NCBI RefSeq assembly: GCF_029626035.1
Contig: NZ_JARUBE010000003.1
Location: forward strand, 3,968,001 to 4,032,000
Source of the DNA: Micromonospora sp. WMMD980
Lineage (GTDB): Bacteria; Actinomycetota; Actinomycetes; Mycobacteriales; Micromonosporaceae
Length of the DNA stretch: 64,000 bases
Direction of reading: 5' to 3'
The notes under the pieces are model-generated. The model was not told the origin of the DNA, ran no database searches, and saw nothing but the letters and a program-made list of their open reading frames with translations. Within the stretch, counting starts at the first letter, position 1. Every line of letters begins with the position of its first letter. The translations under genes and the position numbers were made by a program. Of this stretch, positions 33,167-40,488 are shown one piece after another.

Positions 33167-33242
33167 TGGTGCGCCGCCAGGGACTCGAACCCCGAACCCG
33201 CGGATTAAGAGTCCGCTGCTCTGCCAGTTGAGCTAGCGGCGC
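33167..33242 (-). tRNA. tRNA-Lys (anticodon CTT), copy 2
   Basis: Identical over 76 bases to the copy at 20865, including the encoded CCA. The upstream flank (about gacaacggga, then ttagca on the plus strand) is also similar, consistent with duplication of the gene with its promoter. Confidence 0.97.
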
Positions 33243-33431
33243 TCGTCTGACAACGGGAAGAACCTTAGCATGCCCGTCGAGGCGCGTTCCAATCCGATAT
33301 CAGGGCTCCACTCTTCGGTCGAGCTTAAGCGACAAAAGCCCCTAAAACCCCCGATCGCACCGCTCCGGGGCACGGGTGCGTGGCGTCGATGGGGCACGAT
33401 GTCCGCCAGGCACGCTACGACAGGGGTGGGC

Positions 33432-34706
33432 ATGGGCAGGTTCGCGCGGGCCGGGGCGATGGTGGGCGTCCTGGTCCTCACGGCGTCACTGGCACTGACC
33501 GGGTGCGGCGGCGACGAGGAGAAGCCGGCCTTCATGCCCGGCCAGCAGGAGGTCGGTGGCGTCTCGTCCACCGCGCCGGAGCCGAGCGTCTCGCCGAGCG
33601 GCGATCCGGCTCCCGCCGCGTCGCCGCTGGCGGTGAGCCCGGCCGACGGCGCGACCGGCCGGCCGGCGAGCACCGAGATCAGCGCGCGGATCCCCGGCGG
33701 CGGCACGGTGTCGAAGGTGGTGCTCACCACCGCCGCCGGCGCCGCCGTCAACGGGCGGATGCGGCGTGACGGCACCGGCTGGGTGCCGTCGTCCCCGCTC
33801 AAGTACGGCACGAAGTACACCGTCACGGTGACCGGGACCGACAAGGACGGCGCCACCCATCTGGGCACCAGCACCTTCACCACGATGGCCAAGCCGAAGT
33901 CGATGATCGGCTCGGGGCTATACCTGTTCAGCGGCAAGACGTACGGCGTGGCGATGCCCGTGGTCGCCGAGTTCTCGCCGGGCATCCCGAAGAAGGACCG
34001 GGCCGCGGTGCAGAAGCGGATGTTCGTGCAGACCGATCCGCCGCAGCCCGGCGCGTGGCACTGGCTCGACAACGGCACGCAGGCCTACTACCGCGCCCCG
34101 GAGTACTGGAGGACCGGCACCACGCTCACGGTGCGGCTGGCGCTGGCCGGTATCCCGCTGAGCAACGGCCGCTACGGCAACGTCGACCGGAGCGCCACCG
34201 CGAAGATCGGCCGGGCGTTCGAGATGACGGTGGACAACGCGACCAAGCGGATGACCGTCTCGGAGAACGGCGCGGTGATCCGCACGCTGCCGGTGAGCCT
34301 GGGCAAGAAGAGCACCCCCTCCTCCAGCGGCACCATGGTGGTGATGGAGAAGAAGGAGTCCACGGTCTTCGACACCCGCGACGAGCCGGACCCGGACAAC
34401 CAGTACGTGACGAAGATCGACTTCGCCCAGCGGATCACCTGGGGTGGCGAGTACATCCACGCCGCCCCCTGGTCCGAGGGCGTGCAGGGACGGCGCAACG
34501 TCTCGCACGGCTGCGTCAACGTGTCGATGGCCGAGGGTCGGTGGCTGTTCGGCAAGACCCTGGTCGGCGACCCGATCACGGTGAAGGGCACGGAGCGACG
34601 CCTGGTCCCGGGCAACGGCTGGACGGCGTGGAGCATGAGCTGGTCGCAGTTCGTCGCCGGCAGCGCCCTGCCGGTGCCGAAGGGCGGGCAGGACGCGCCG
34701 TTCTGA
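33432..34706 (+). CDS. L,D-transpeptidase lipoprotein (YkuD), copy 1
   Basis: From ATG 33432 the 424-residue protein has a lipoprotein signal (lipobox LALTGC), a Ser/Pro-rich spacer, two Ig-like domains (about residues 60-270) and a C-terminal YkuD domain (about 275-400) with active-site C361 in SHGCVNVSM and the upstream His in EYIHAAPWS. It should form 3-3 cross-links or attach proteins to peptidoglycan outside the membrane. Layout matches mycobacterial LdtA/LdtB-type enzymes. A paralogue follows 192 bases downstream. Confidence 0.93.
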   Translation: MGRFARAGAMVGVLVLTASLALTGCGGDEEKPAFMPGQQEVGGVSSTAPEPSVSPSGDPAPAASPLAVSPADGATGRPASTEISARIPGGGTVSKVVLTTAAGAAVNGRMRRDGTGWVPSSPLKYGTKYTVTVTGTDKDGATHLGTSTFTTMAKPKSMIGSGLYLFSGKTYGVAMPVVAEFSPGIPKKDRAAVQKRMFVQTDPPQPGAWHWLDNGTQAYYRAPEYWRTGTTLTVRLALAGIPLSNGRYGNVDRSATAKIGRAFEMTVDNATKRMTVSENGAVIRTLPVSLGKKSTPSSSGTMVVMEKKESTVFDTRDEPDPDNQYVTKIDFAQRITWGGEYIHAAPWSEGVQGRRNVSHGCVNVSMAEGRWLFGKTLVGDPITVKGTERRLVPGNGWTAWSMSWSQFVAGSALPVPKGGQDAPF

Positions 34707-34898
34707 GCGGCGTAACGTGGTCGGACACGCTCGCGAAGGTGGGCGGCCGGCGAGTCGCCCCCACGACCAAGCGCCGGGCGACAACAGAATCGTTACATCG
34801 TCACCGGGGTGTTCCGCTTCACTCCCGGCAACGGGTTGCCGGTCCCACGCGTCTCACCAGAGACGATGGGGACCGGGCATCACACTTGTGAGGGAATC

Positions 34899-36149
34899 AT
34901 GCGAGCTGGCCAGGACCGACTGATCCGGGGCGGGAGCGCCCGTCGCGGTGGTCGCCGCGCACTCGCCGCGGCGGTGCTCGCCGCGGCGGTGGCTCTGACG
35001 TCCGCCTGCACCGGCGGTGGCGGCGACGACAAGCCGTCGAGCTGGCAGGGCGGTGACGACGGCGGCGAGAAGGCGCCGAAGGCGGCGGCCACCATCAGCG
35101 AGCCGGCCGCCGACGCCAAGGACGTGCCGGCGACCACCGCCATCACCTTCACCACGACCGAGGCGCAGCAGACCGCCGTCGAGCTGAAGGACTCGACCGG
35201 CAAGGCCGTCGAGGGCACGCTCGCCGCCGACGGGAAGAGCTGGCAGCCGGCCGGCGCCCTGTCCTACGCCGAGACCTACACCGCGACCGTGACCGCCACC
35301 GGCGACGACGGCAAGCCGGCCACCGCCACCAGCACGTTCACCGTCATGGCGAAGCCGGCCAAGCAGGTGCGGGTGACCAGCTTCCTCGGCGACAACCAGG
35401 TCGTCGGCGTGGGCATGCCGCTGATCGTGAAGTTCGGCCGGGCCATCCCGCCGGACTACCGCGACGACATGCAGCGCCGGATGACGGTGACCGCCACGCC
35501 GGCCCAGGAGGGCATCTGGCGCTGGATCAGCCCGACCGAGGTGCACTACCGGCCGAAGACGTTCTGGAAGGCCAACAGCACCGTCTCCTACCAGGTGCAG
35601 GCGGCCGGGCTGCCGCTCGGCGACGGCTGGTACGGCCGCTCCGACCTGACCGTCGACGTCAAGATCGGTCCGTCGTTCGTGATGACCGTGGACAACCGCA
35701 CCAAGCGGATGACCGTCACCAAGGACGGCAAGAAGGTCAAGACGATCCTGGTGAGCCTTGGCAAGAAGAGCACCCCGTCCTCCAGCGGCACCATGGTGGT
35801 GATCGAGAAGCTCCGGCACACCGTCTTCGACACCATGGAGGAGCTGGGCCCGGAGGAGGGTTACCGCACCGAGATCGACTATGCCCAGCGGCTCACCTGG
35901 GGCGGTGAGTTCATCCACGCGGCGCCCTGGTCCGAGGGCGTGCAGGGTAAGACGAACGTGTCGCACGGCTGTGTCAACGTCTCGATGAAGGACGGCAACT
36001 GGCTGTTCGCCAACACCCGCTTGGGCGACCCGATCACGGTCAAGGGCACCGAGCGCAAGCTGCAGAACGGCAACGGCTGGACCGACTGGAACATGAGCTG
36101 GGACGAGTACGTCAAGGGCAGCGCCCTGCCGTACGAGCCGACCGCCTGA
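34899..36149 (+). CDS. L,D-transpeptidase lipoprotein (YkuD), copy 2
   Basis: The 416-residue protein has the same plan as its neighbour: lipobox (LTSACTG), Ig-like domains and a YkuD domain with C358 in SHGCVNVSMKDG. The catalytic parts are nearly the same (SLGKKSTPSSSGTMVV in both), whereas the Ig-like parts differ more. ATG 34899 follows gaggga. The upstream gap has a small hairpin (34826-34843) but no other feature. Tandem duplication is clear; each may have its own promoter. Confidence 0.93.
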   Translation: MRAGQDRLIRGGSARRGGRRALAAAVLAAAVALTSACTGGGGDDKPSSWQGGDDGGEKAPKAAATISEPAADAKDVPATTAITFTTTEAQQTAVELKDSTGKAVEGTLAADGKSWQPAGALSYAETYTATVTATGDDGKPATATSTFTVMAKPAKQVRVTSFLGDNQVVGVGMPLIVKFGRAIPPDYRDDMQRRMTVTATPAQEGIWRWISPTEVHYRPKTFWKANSTVSYQVQAAGLPLGDGWYGRSDLTVDVKIGPSFVMTVDNRTKRMTVTKDGKKVKTILVSLGKKSTPSSSGTMVVIEKLRHTVFDTMEELGPEEGYRTEIDYAQRLTWGGEFIHAAPWSEGVQGKTNVSHGCVNVSMKDGNWLFANTRLGDPITVKGTERKLQNGNGWTDWNMSWDEYVKGSALPYEPTA

Positions 36150-36162
36150 CCGACCCCGCACA

Positions 36163-36198
36163 CGACGAAGCCCCCTCCCGGAGGAGGGGGCTTCGTCG
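36163..36198. terminator. Bidirectional hairpin terminator
   Basis: A perfect 16-bp stem (cgacgaagccccctcc with its complement) with a 4-base loop separates the second transpeptidase from the leftward tRNA-His. It can stop transcription from both sides. Confidence 0.9.
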
Positions 36199-36199
36199 T

Positions 36200-36276
36200 T
36201 GGGGTGACTGATGGGAATTGAACCCACGACAACCGGGACCACAACCCGGTGCTCTGCCAACTGAGCTACAGCCACC
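36200..36276 (-). tRNA. tRNA-His (anticodon GTG)
   Basis: The minus strand shows a cloverleaf with acceptor GTGGCTG/CAGTCAC, D-arm TAGCTCAGTTGGCAGAGC, anticodon loop TTGTGGT with GTG, T-arm GGTTCAATTCC and encoded CCA. The extra G at position -1 with C73, typical of tRNA-His, is present. Confidence 0.96.
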
Positions 36277-36364
36277 ATGCTCGCCGCTCCGGTCGCCCGG
36301 GCGGTGCGCGGACCAATAATAGCCCCACCCCGGTCGACCGCGTCCACCGGGTTCCGGCCCGGCG

Positions 36365-36955
36365 TCAGAGCTGCGCGGCGATGCCCTTCGCGGTCTCCAC
36401 GTCCGGGCCGGGCAGCGGCACGAACAGGGTCCGCCGGTAGTACTCCAACTCGCGGATGCTCTCCCGGATGTCGGCCAGCGCCCGGTGGGCCAGACCCTTC
36501 TGCGGCTGGCCGAAGTACACCCGCGGGTACCAGCGCCGGCACAGCTCCTTGATCGAGGAGACGTCGATCATCCGGTAGTGCAGGTGGGCGTCGAGCCGGG
36601 TCATGTCGCGGGCCAGGAAGCCCCGGTCGGTGGCGATCGAGTTGCCGCACAGCGGGGCGGTGCGCGGATCCTTCACGTGGCTGGTGACGTAGTCGAGCAC
36701 CATGTCCTCGGCCTCGGCCAGGGTGACCGTGGAACGGCGCACCTCCTCGGTCAAGCCGGACTTCGCGTGCATGGTCCGCACGATCTCCGGCATGCCGTCC
36801 AGCGCCGCGTCGTCGGCGTGGATCACCACGTCGACGCCCTCCCCGAGCACGTTCAGGTCGGGGTCGGTGACGAGCGCGGCGACCTCGATCAGGGCGTCCC
36901 GACGCAGGTCCAGCCCGGTCATCTCACAATCGATCCAGACGAGAAGATCAGCCAC
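36365..36955 (-). CDS. orn: Oligoribonuclease (DEDDh 3'-5' exonuclease)
   Basis: The 196-residue enzyme carries the Orn signature: exo I with D9 and E11 in [10 protein letters not shown], exo II around [16 protein letters not shown], and exo [21 protein letters not shown] with the catalytic His and Asp. It degrades very short RNAs (mainly dinucleotides) and the c-di-GMP product pGpG. Length and sequence are normal for actinobacteria. It stands alone, divergent from the GT87 gene. Confidence 0.97.
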   Translation of the reverse strand: MADLLVWIDCEMTGLDLRRDALIEVAALVTDPDLNVLGEGVDVVIHADDAALDGMPEIVRTMHAKSGLTEEVRRSTVTLAEAEDMVLDYVTSHVKDPRTAPLCGNSIATDRGFLARDMTRLDAHLHYRMIDVSSIKELCRRWYPRVYFGQPQKGLAHRALADIRESIRELEYYRRTLFVPLPGPDVETAKGIAAQL

Positions 36956-37028
36956 CGGAACAGACTACGCGCCGCCGACGCGCCCGCGCCTCGGCACGGT
37001 CGGGCAGGTGGACCGCTAGGGTTTCCCC

Positions 37029-38351
37029 GTGCCAGCCGAACCCGACGTCCCACCCGCCGTCGCCCCGGACGACGCGGGCGGGCGCACGGCCCGACGGGTG
37101 GTCATGGTGCTGGCGCTGGCCGCCCTGCTGCCCGCGCTCTACCTGCCCGCGCTGCGGCACGACTACTACGACCTGAAGATCTACATGCGGGCGATGGACT
37201 GGTGGGCGGCCGGTCACCCGCTCTACGACTACGTCCAGCCGGACCGGGTGCAGGGCGCGCTCTACTTCACCTACCCCCCGTTCGCGGCGCTGCTGCTGCG
37301 GCCGTTCGCGCTACTGCCGCTCGGGGTCGCCATCGCGGTCTTCGTGGTGCTGACGCTGGCCGGAACGGCGGCGACCACCCGCTGGCTGGTGTTGCCGGTG
37401 CTGCGGCGGCACCACCTGCCGAGCGGGTTCGGCCTGACCGTCGCGGTGCTGCTGGTGCTGGCGGTGGAGAGCACCCGCGAGACGATCACGCTGGGTCAGA
37501 TCAACATGCTGCTGGTGGTGCTGATCCTGGCCGACCTGCTGTTCGCCGTACCCCAGGGTCGGCGGTGGGCCGGCGTAGGCGTGGGTTTGGCGGCGGCGCT
37601 CAAGCTCTTCCCCGGCATCTTCCTGCTCTATCTGCTGGCCGCCCGGCGCTGGCGGGCGGCGGCCGTGGCGGCGGCGACCGCGGCGGCGGCCACGCTGCTC
37701 GCGGCGGCGGTGGCCCCGGAGGACTCGTGGCGGTTCTGGACCCACGAACTCTGGGCCACCGACCGGGTGGGCCGCACCGACTACACCGGTAACCAGTCGC
37801 TGTTCGGCCTGCTGAGCCGGATGACCGCGCCGGAGGAGCCGGGCCGGCTGCCGTGGCTGTTGCTGGCGGTGCCGATCGCCGGCTTCGGGCTGTGGCGGGC
37901 GGCCCGGGCGGCCCGGGCCGGCGACGCGCTCGTCGGCCTCACCCTGACCGGCCTGGTGGGTGGCCTGATCTCGCCGATCACCTGGACGCACCACCTCTAC
38001 TGGTTCATCCCGGCGGTGGTGGTGCTGGTCGACGCGGCGCTGGACGCCGACCGCACGACCGTGACCGGCGTCCGGCGACGCCGCGGCCTGCTCGCGCTGG
38101 CCGCGTGCACGGGCGTGGTGATCGTGTACGGGGTGGTGACGTTCCAGGACTGGGGCACCGGCATGGTGCACACCGACGATCCGGTCGACTTCGTCGTGCG
38201 GAACGCGTACGTGCTGCTCAGCCTGCTGATGCTGGCCGTGCTGCCGATCCGCCGCCGGCCCATAGGTGGGCAGCAGGTCCCCCCGCGCTCTTGGGCCGGC
38301 CTCGCCCTCGATCGGTTGAACCAAATGACGTTGCGTTCGACGAGACCTTGA
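37029..38351 (+). CDS. GT87-family (DUF2029) membrane mannosyltransferase-like protein with replaced C-terminus
   Basis: The 440-residue protein from GTG 37029 has about 10-11 membrane helices and the GT-C loop DLKIYMRAMDWWAAGHPLYD with the catalytic-type acidic residues, plus ALKLFPGIFLLYLLAARRW and GLISPITWTHHLYWF. It resembles polyprenyl-phosphate-mannose-dependent alpha-1,2-mannosyltransferases (PimE type). The last 30 residues, from about 411 onward, come from an inserted segment. Rejoining the outer ends of the 25-bp repeats gives an alternative end, RRRSAVFVKRTDLANS, with a stop at 39024. Activity may be unaffected, because the change is after the last helix. Confidence 0.85.
   Translation: MPAEPDVPPAVAPDDAGGRTARRVVMVLALAALLPALYLPALRHDYYDLKIYMRAMDWWAAGHPLYDYVQPDRVQGALYFTYPPFAALLLRPFALLPLGVAIAVFVVLTLAGTAATTRWLVLPVLRRHHLPSGFGLTVAVLLVLAVESTRETITLGQINMLLVVLILADLLFAVPQGRRWAGVGVGLAAALKLFPGIFLLYLLAARRWRAAAVAAATAAAATLLAAAVAPEDSWRFWTHELWATDRVGRTDYTGNQSLFGLLSRMTAPEEPGRLPWLLLAVPIAGFGLWRAARAARAGDALVGLTLTGLVGGLISPITWTHHLYWFIPAVVVLVDAALDADRTTVTGVRRRRGLLALAACTGVVIVYGVVTFQDWGTGMVHTDDPVDFVVRNAYVLLSLLMLAVLPIRRRPIGGQQVPPRSWAGLALDRLNQMTLRSTRP
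38234..38258. repeat. 25-bp direct repeat, left copy, at the 714-bp insertion
   Basis: The 25 bases are identical to 38948-38972. They lie inside the 3' part of the GT87 gene and encode the AVLPIRRR region. Together the two copies bracket a lower-GC segment of 714 bases (one repeat plus insert). Confidence 0.92.
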
Positions 38352-38474
38352 TTAGCAGCAGAGCAGGCTAGACACAAGGGGAGACATAGTTCTACAGCGA
38401 TGGTAGCGTCGACGATGCGCCGCCGCGAATGACTGCGACGGAGGTATTTTCCGTGACTATAAACGGGGGTTGCA

Positions 38475-38888
38475 GTGCGTCTACGTTCAAAGGTGTGCTC
38501 GGCGGCAACGTTGGGCATTCTGGCCTCCGGATTTTTCGTAGCGCCTGCCCAGGCAGGCACCGCGAACTGCCGAAGCCCGTACACACAAGGTGGCTGGGAC
38601 GCGAAGGTGTGCGTGCTGGGAGAAGACAATCCGGCTTCGGTTTCGGGCCAGGCATTCGTCGATGACTACCCCTCCAGTTGTGCCGGCTATCGGGTTTTCA
38701 TCATCGACCTGAATGGTGTGGAACGGAAGTCGACGAGTCTGCGTCCATGCTCCGAGCAGAAGTCCCCTTTCGTAGTGGACAACCCGAATAATTACTCCAA
38801 CTGGAATGCGCGAGCACGGTTCAAGGCTTACAGCAGTTCCGGGAGCGTAATTCTCACTATCGAGAGTCCGCTCGCCACTTATAGCTGA
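38475..38888 (+). CDS. Small secreted protein, probably acquired (137 aa)
   Basis: The GTG at 38475 has gggggtt upstream. The protein has a clear signal peptide (residues 1-27, cut after AQAG) and a mature part of about 110 residues with four cysteines (CRSPYTQGG, KVCVLGEDN, SSCAGYRVF, RPCSEQKS), rich in Ser, Asn and Tyr. Base composition and codon use (many A/T third positions) are unlike the neighbours. I recognise no family; a small beta-sandwich secreted protein is plausible. It is the only gene in the 714-bp insertion flanked by direct repeats. Confidence 0.75.
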   Translation: MRLRSKVCSAATLGILASGFFVAPAQAGTANCRSPYTQGGWDAKVCVLGEDNPASVSGQAFVDDYPSSCAGYRVFIIDLNGVERKSTSLRPCSEQKSPFVVDNPNNYSNWNARARFKAYSSSGSVILTIESPLATYS

Positions 38889-38947
38889 CTCCACGGGCTG
38901 TCTGACTGAGGCCCTCCCTCTGCCCTGCACCTGAGGGGACGGACAGG

Positions 38948-38972
38948 GGCCGTGCTGCCGATCCGCCGCCGG
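38948..38972. repeat. 25-bp direct repeat, right copy, at the 714-bp insertion
   Basis: Identical to 38234-38258. The DNA after it (from 38973) continues in frame as a plausible original C-terminus of the GT87 protein, ending at a TAA at 39024. Confidence 0.92.
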
Positions 38973-39082
38973 TCGGCGGTGTTCGTTAAACGGACAGATC
39001 TCGCGAACAGTGCCGTTCGGGGGTAATATCGTCTCAACTACCTCAGTTTTCTCCCAGGTAGCACCGAATAACCCCCGGTGAT

Positions 39083-39117
39083 GACGGCCCTCCGCGTCGG
39101 CAGCGCGGAGGGCCGTC
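39083..39117. terminator. Hairpin terminator
   Basis: A perfect 14-bp stem (gacggccctccgcg with its complement) and a 7-base loop lie between the rightward GT87/insert region and the leftward membrane-protein gene. No T-run. Confidence 0.8.
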
Positions 39118-39122
39118 AGCCG

Positions 39123-39602
39123 TCAGCGGTCACTCGTCGACCGGCGGGGCCGGCGGCGGCTCGGCGCCGGCGAGATGGCCGCCCGGGCCCGCCCGCCGGG
39201 CGGCGAGCCGACGGCGACCAGCTGCCGGTCCGGCCGGGACGTCGGGCCGGGCTGCCGCCCCAACTCTCTCAGCGAGCTGATCCCGAGCCGCCCGGCCAGC
39301 ACCGGAACCTGGTCCGGCTCGACCACGATGACCACCTCACGCGGCCGGTGCGGGCGCAGCAGCAGCACCACGGCGAGAGTCACCAGCAGCGCCCCGGCGG
39401 CCAGCAACGCCCACGCGGCACCGGGGAACCAACCGGCCCGCAGCTCGCCCCGCAGTGCCAGGTCGAGCCCGGCGAAGCGGGCGGCGAAACCGCCGGCCGG
39501 ATCGGCGTGCCGGGCGGTGAACCAGAGACCGGCGCCCACCAGCAGCGCCGGAACTCCCACGGACAGCAGCAGCATGCCGGCGATCGTGCGTACGAAACGC
39601 AT
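39123..39602 (-). CDS. Small two-helix membrane protein, unknown function
   Basis: The 159-residue protein has membrane helices at about residues 7-28 (IAGMLLLSVGVPALLVGAGL) and 62-82 (AAWALLAAGALLVTLAVVLL), and a Pro/Arg/Ser-rich cytoplasmic tail with VEPDQVPVLAGRLGIS. Similar proteins occur in actinobacterial alkaline-shock (Asp23) gene groups, but no such gene is next to it here. No function assigned. Confidence 0.65.
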   Translation of the reverse strand: MRFVRTIAGMLLLSVGVPALLVGAGLWFTARHADPAGGFAARFAGLDLALRGELRAGWFPGAAWALLAAGALLVTLAVVLLLRPHRPREVVIVVEPDQVPVLAGRLGISSLRELGRQPGPTSRPDRQLVAVGSPPGGRARAAISPAPSRRRPRRSTSDR

Positions 39603-39742
39603 TCTGGTCGTCCCTCTCGGTAGCCAACTACCCGGCCGACCTTACCGACGCCGGTCGTCCGATCGCCGGATATCCACGGCACCCGCCCGCTGACGAGAAC
39701 CGACCCGGCGGAAGATCCGCCGGGCCGGTGACGGAGGCGCGC

Positions 39743-40471
39743 TCAGGACTTCGCGGTGGGCTCCCGCCGGGTACGCGCGAACGCCAGCCCGCCGAGCACC
39801 AGACCGGCCAGGCCGGCGACCAGGCCGGCCACCCCGAACACGGTGGCCGCGCCGGAGTCGGCGTCGTCGTCATCGTCGTCCTCGGCCGCGGTGGCGGCCG
39901 GCGCGCTGGCACCCGACGACGCGCCCTTGGCGGCCAGCTTGAGCACCGGGGCCGGGTTCTCCGGCTCCTCCGCGCCCGGCGCGGGCTCCTCGATCCACCG
40001 GGAGACGTTGCCGTCGGAGTAGGTCTGCAACACCTTGAACACCATGGTGTCCGCCTGCGGCAGTGGGCCCATCGAGACCGGGAACTCCTGGAACTCGCCC
40101 GGCTTCACGCCGCCGTTCTGCGCCGCGGTGAAGGTGAGCTTGGAGACCGCCTCGGTGAGCTGGCTGCCGTGCACCTCGACCGGCGGGTCGACCTTGCGCT
40201 TCTCCACCGCCACCGTCCAGCCCGGCACCGGCATGGTGGAGACCGACCCGACCGGGGCGTTCGCCGGCAGGTTCACCTCGACCTTGACGGTCGACGCCGA
40301 ATCGCTCTCGTTCGGCACCCGGAACGCGAACCGGCCGTAGCCGCCCTGCGTGCCCTCCTGCGGGTTGATCGTGACGTGCGCCGAGGCCGGCCCGGCCAGG
40401 CCGAGCACGGTCGCGGCGGCGGCGGCGAGAGTCAGCGCGGCGGCGGTCGCGGGACGCCGGAGACGGATCAT
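39743..40471 (-). CDS. YcnI-type copper-binding protein (DUF1775)
   Basis: From ATG 40471 the 242-residue protein has a signal peptide cut to expose an N-terminal His (SAHVTINPQEGTQGG), the DUF1775 beta-sandwich (about 30-170, with VPGWTVAVEKRKVD and GVKPGEFQEFPVSMGPLP), an acidic linker (EDDDDDDADS) and a C-terminal membrane anchor. In Bacillus the YcnI domain binds Cu(II) through the N-terminal His and a conserved Trp. It lies 17 bases downstream of the CopCD-like gene and is probably co-transcribed. Confidence 0.9.
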   Translation of the reverse strand: MIRLRRPATAAALTLAAAAATVLGLAGPASAHVTINPQEGTQGGYGRFAFRVPNESDSASTVKVEVNLPANAPVGSVSTMPVPGWTVAVEKRKVDPPVEVHGSQLTEAVSKLTFTAAQNGGVKPGEFQEFPVSMGPLPQADTMVFKVLQTYSDGNVSRWIEEPAPGAEEPENPAPVLKLAAKGASSGASAPAATAAEDDDDDDADSGAATVFGVAGLVAGLAGLVLGGLAFARTRREPTAKS

Positions 40472-40488
40472 CAGATGGGACCTTCCGT

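Noticed and set aside
36485..37792. A 435-codon plus-strand frame across orn and the GT87 start
   Set aside because: It is antisense to orn and out of frame with the GT87 gene; both real genes are strongly supported.
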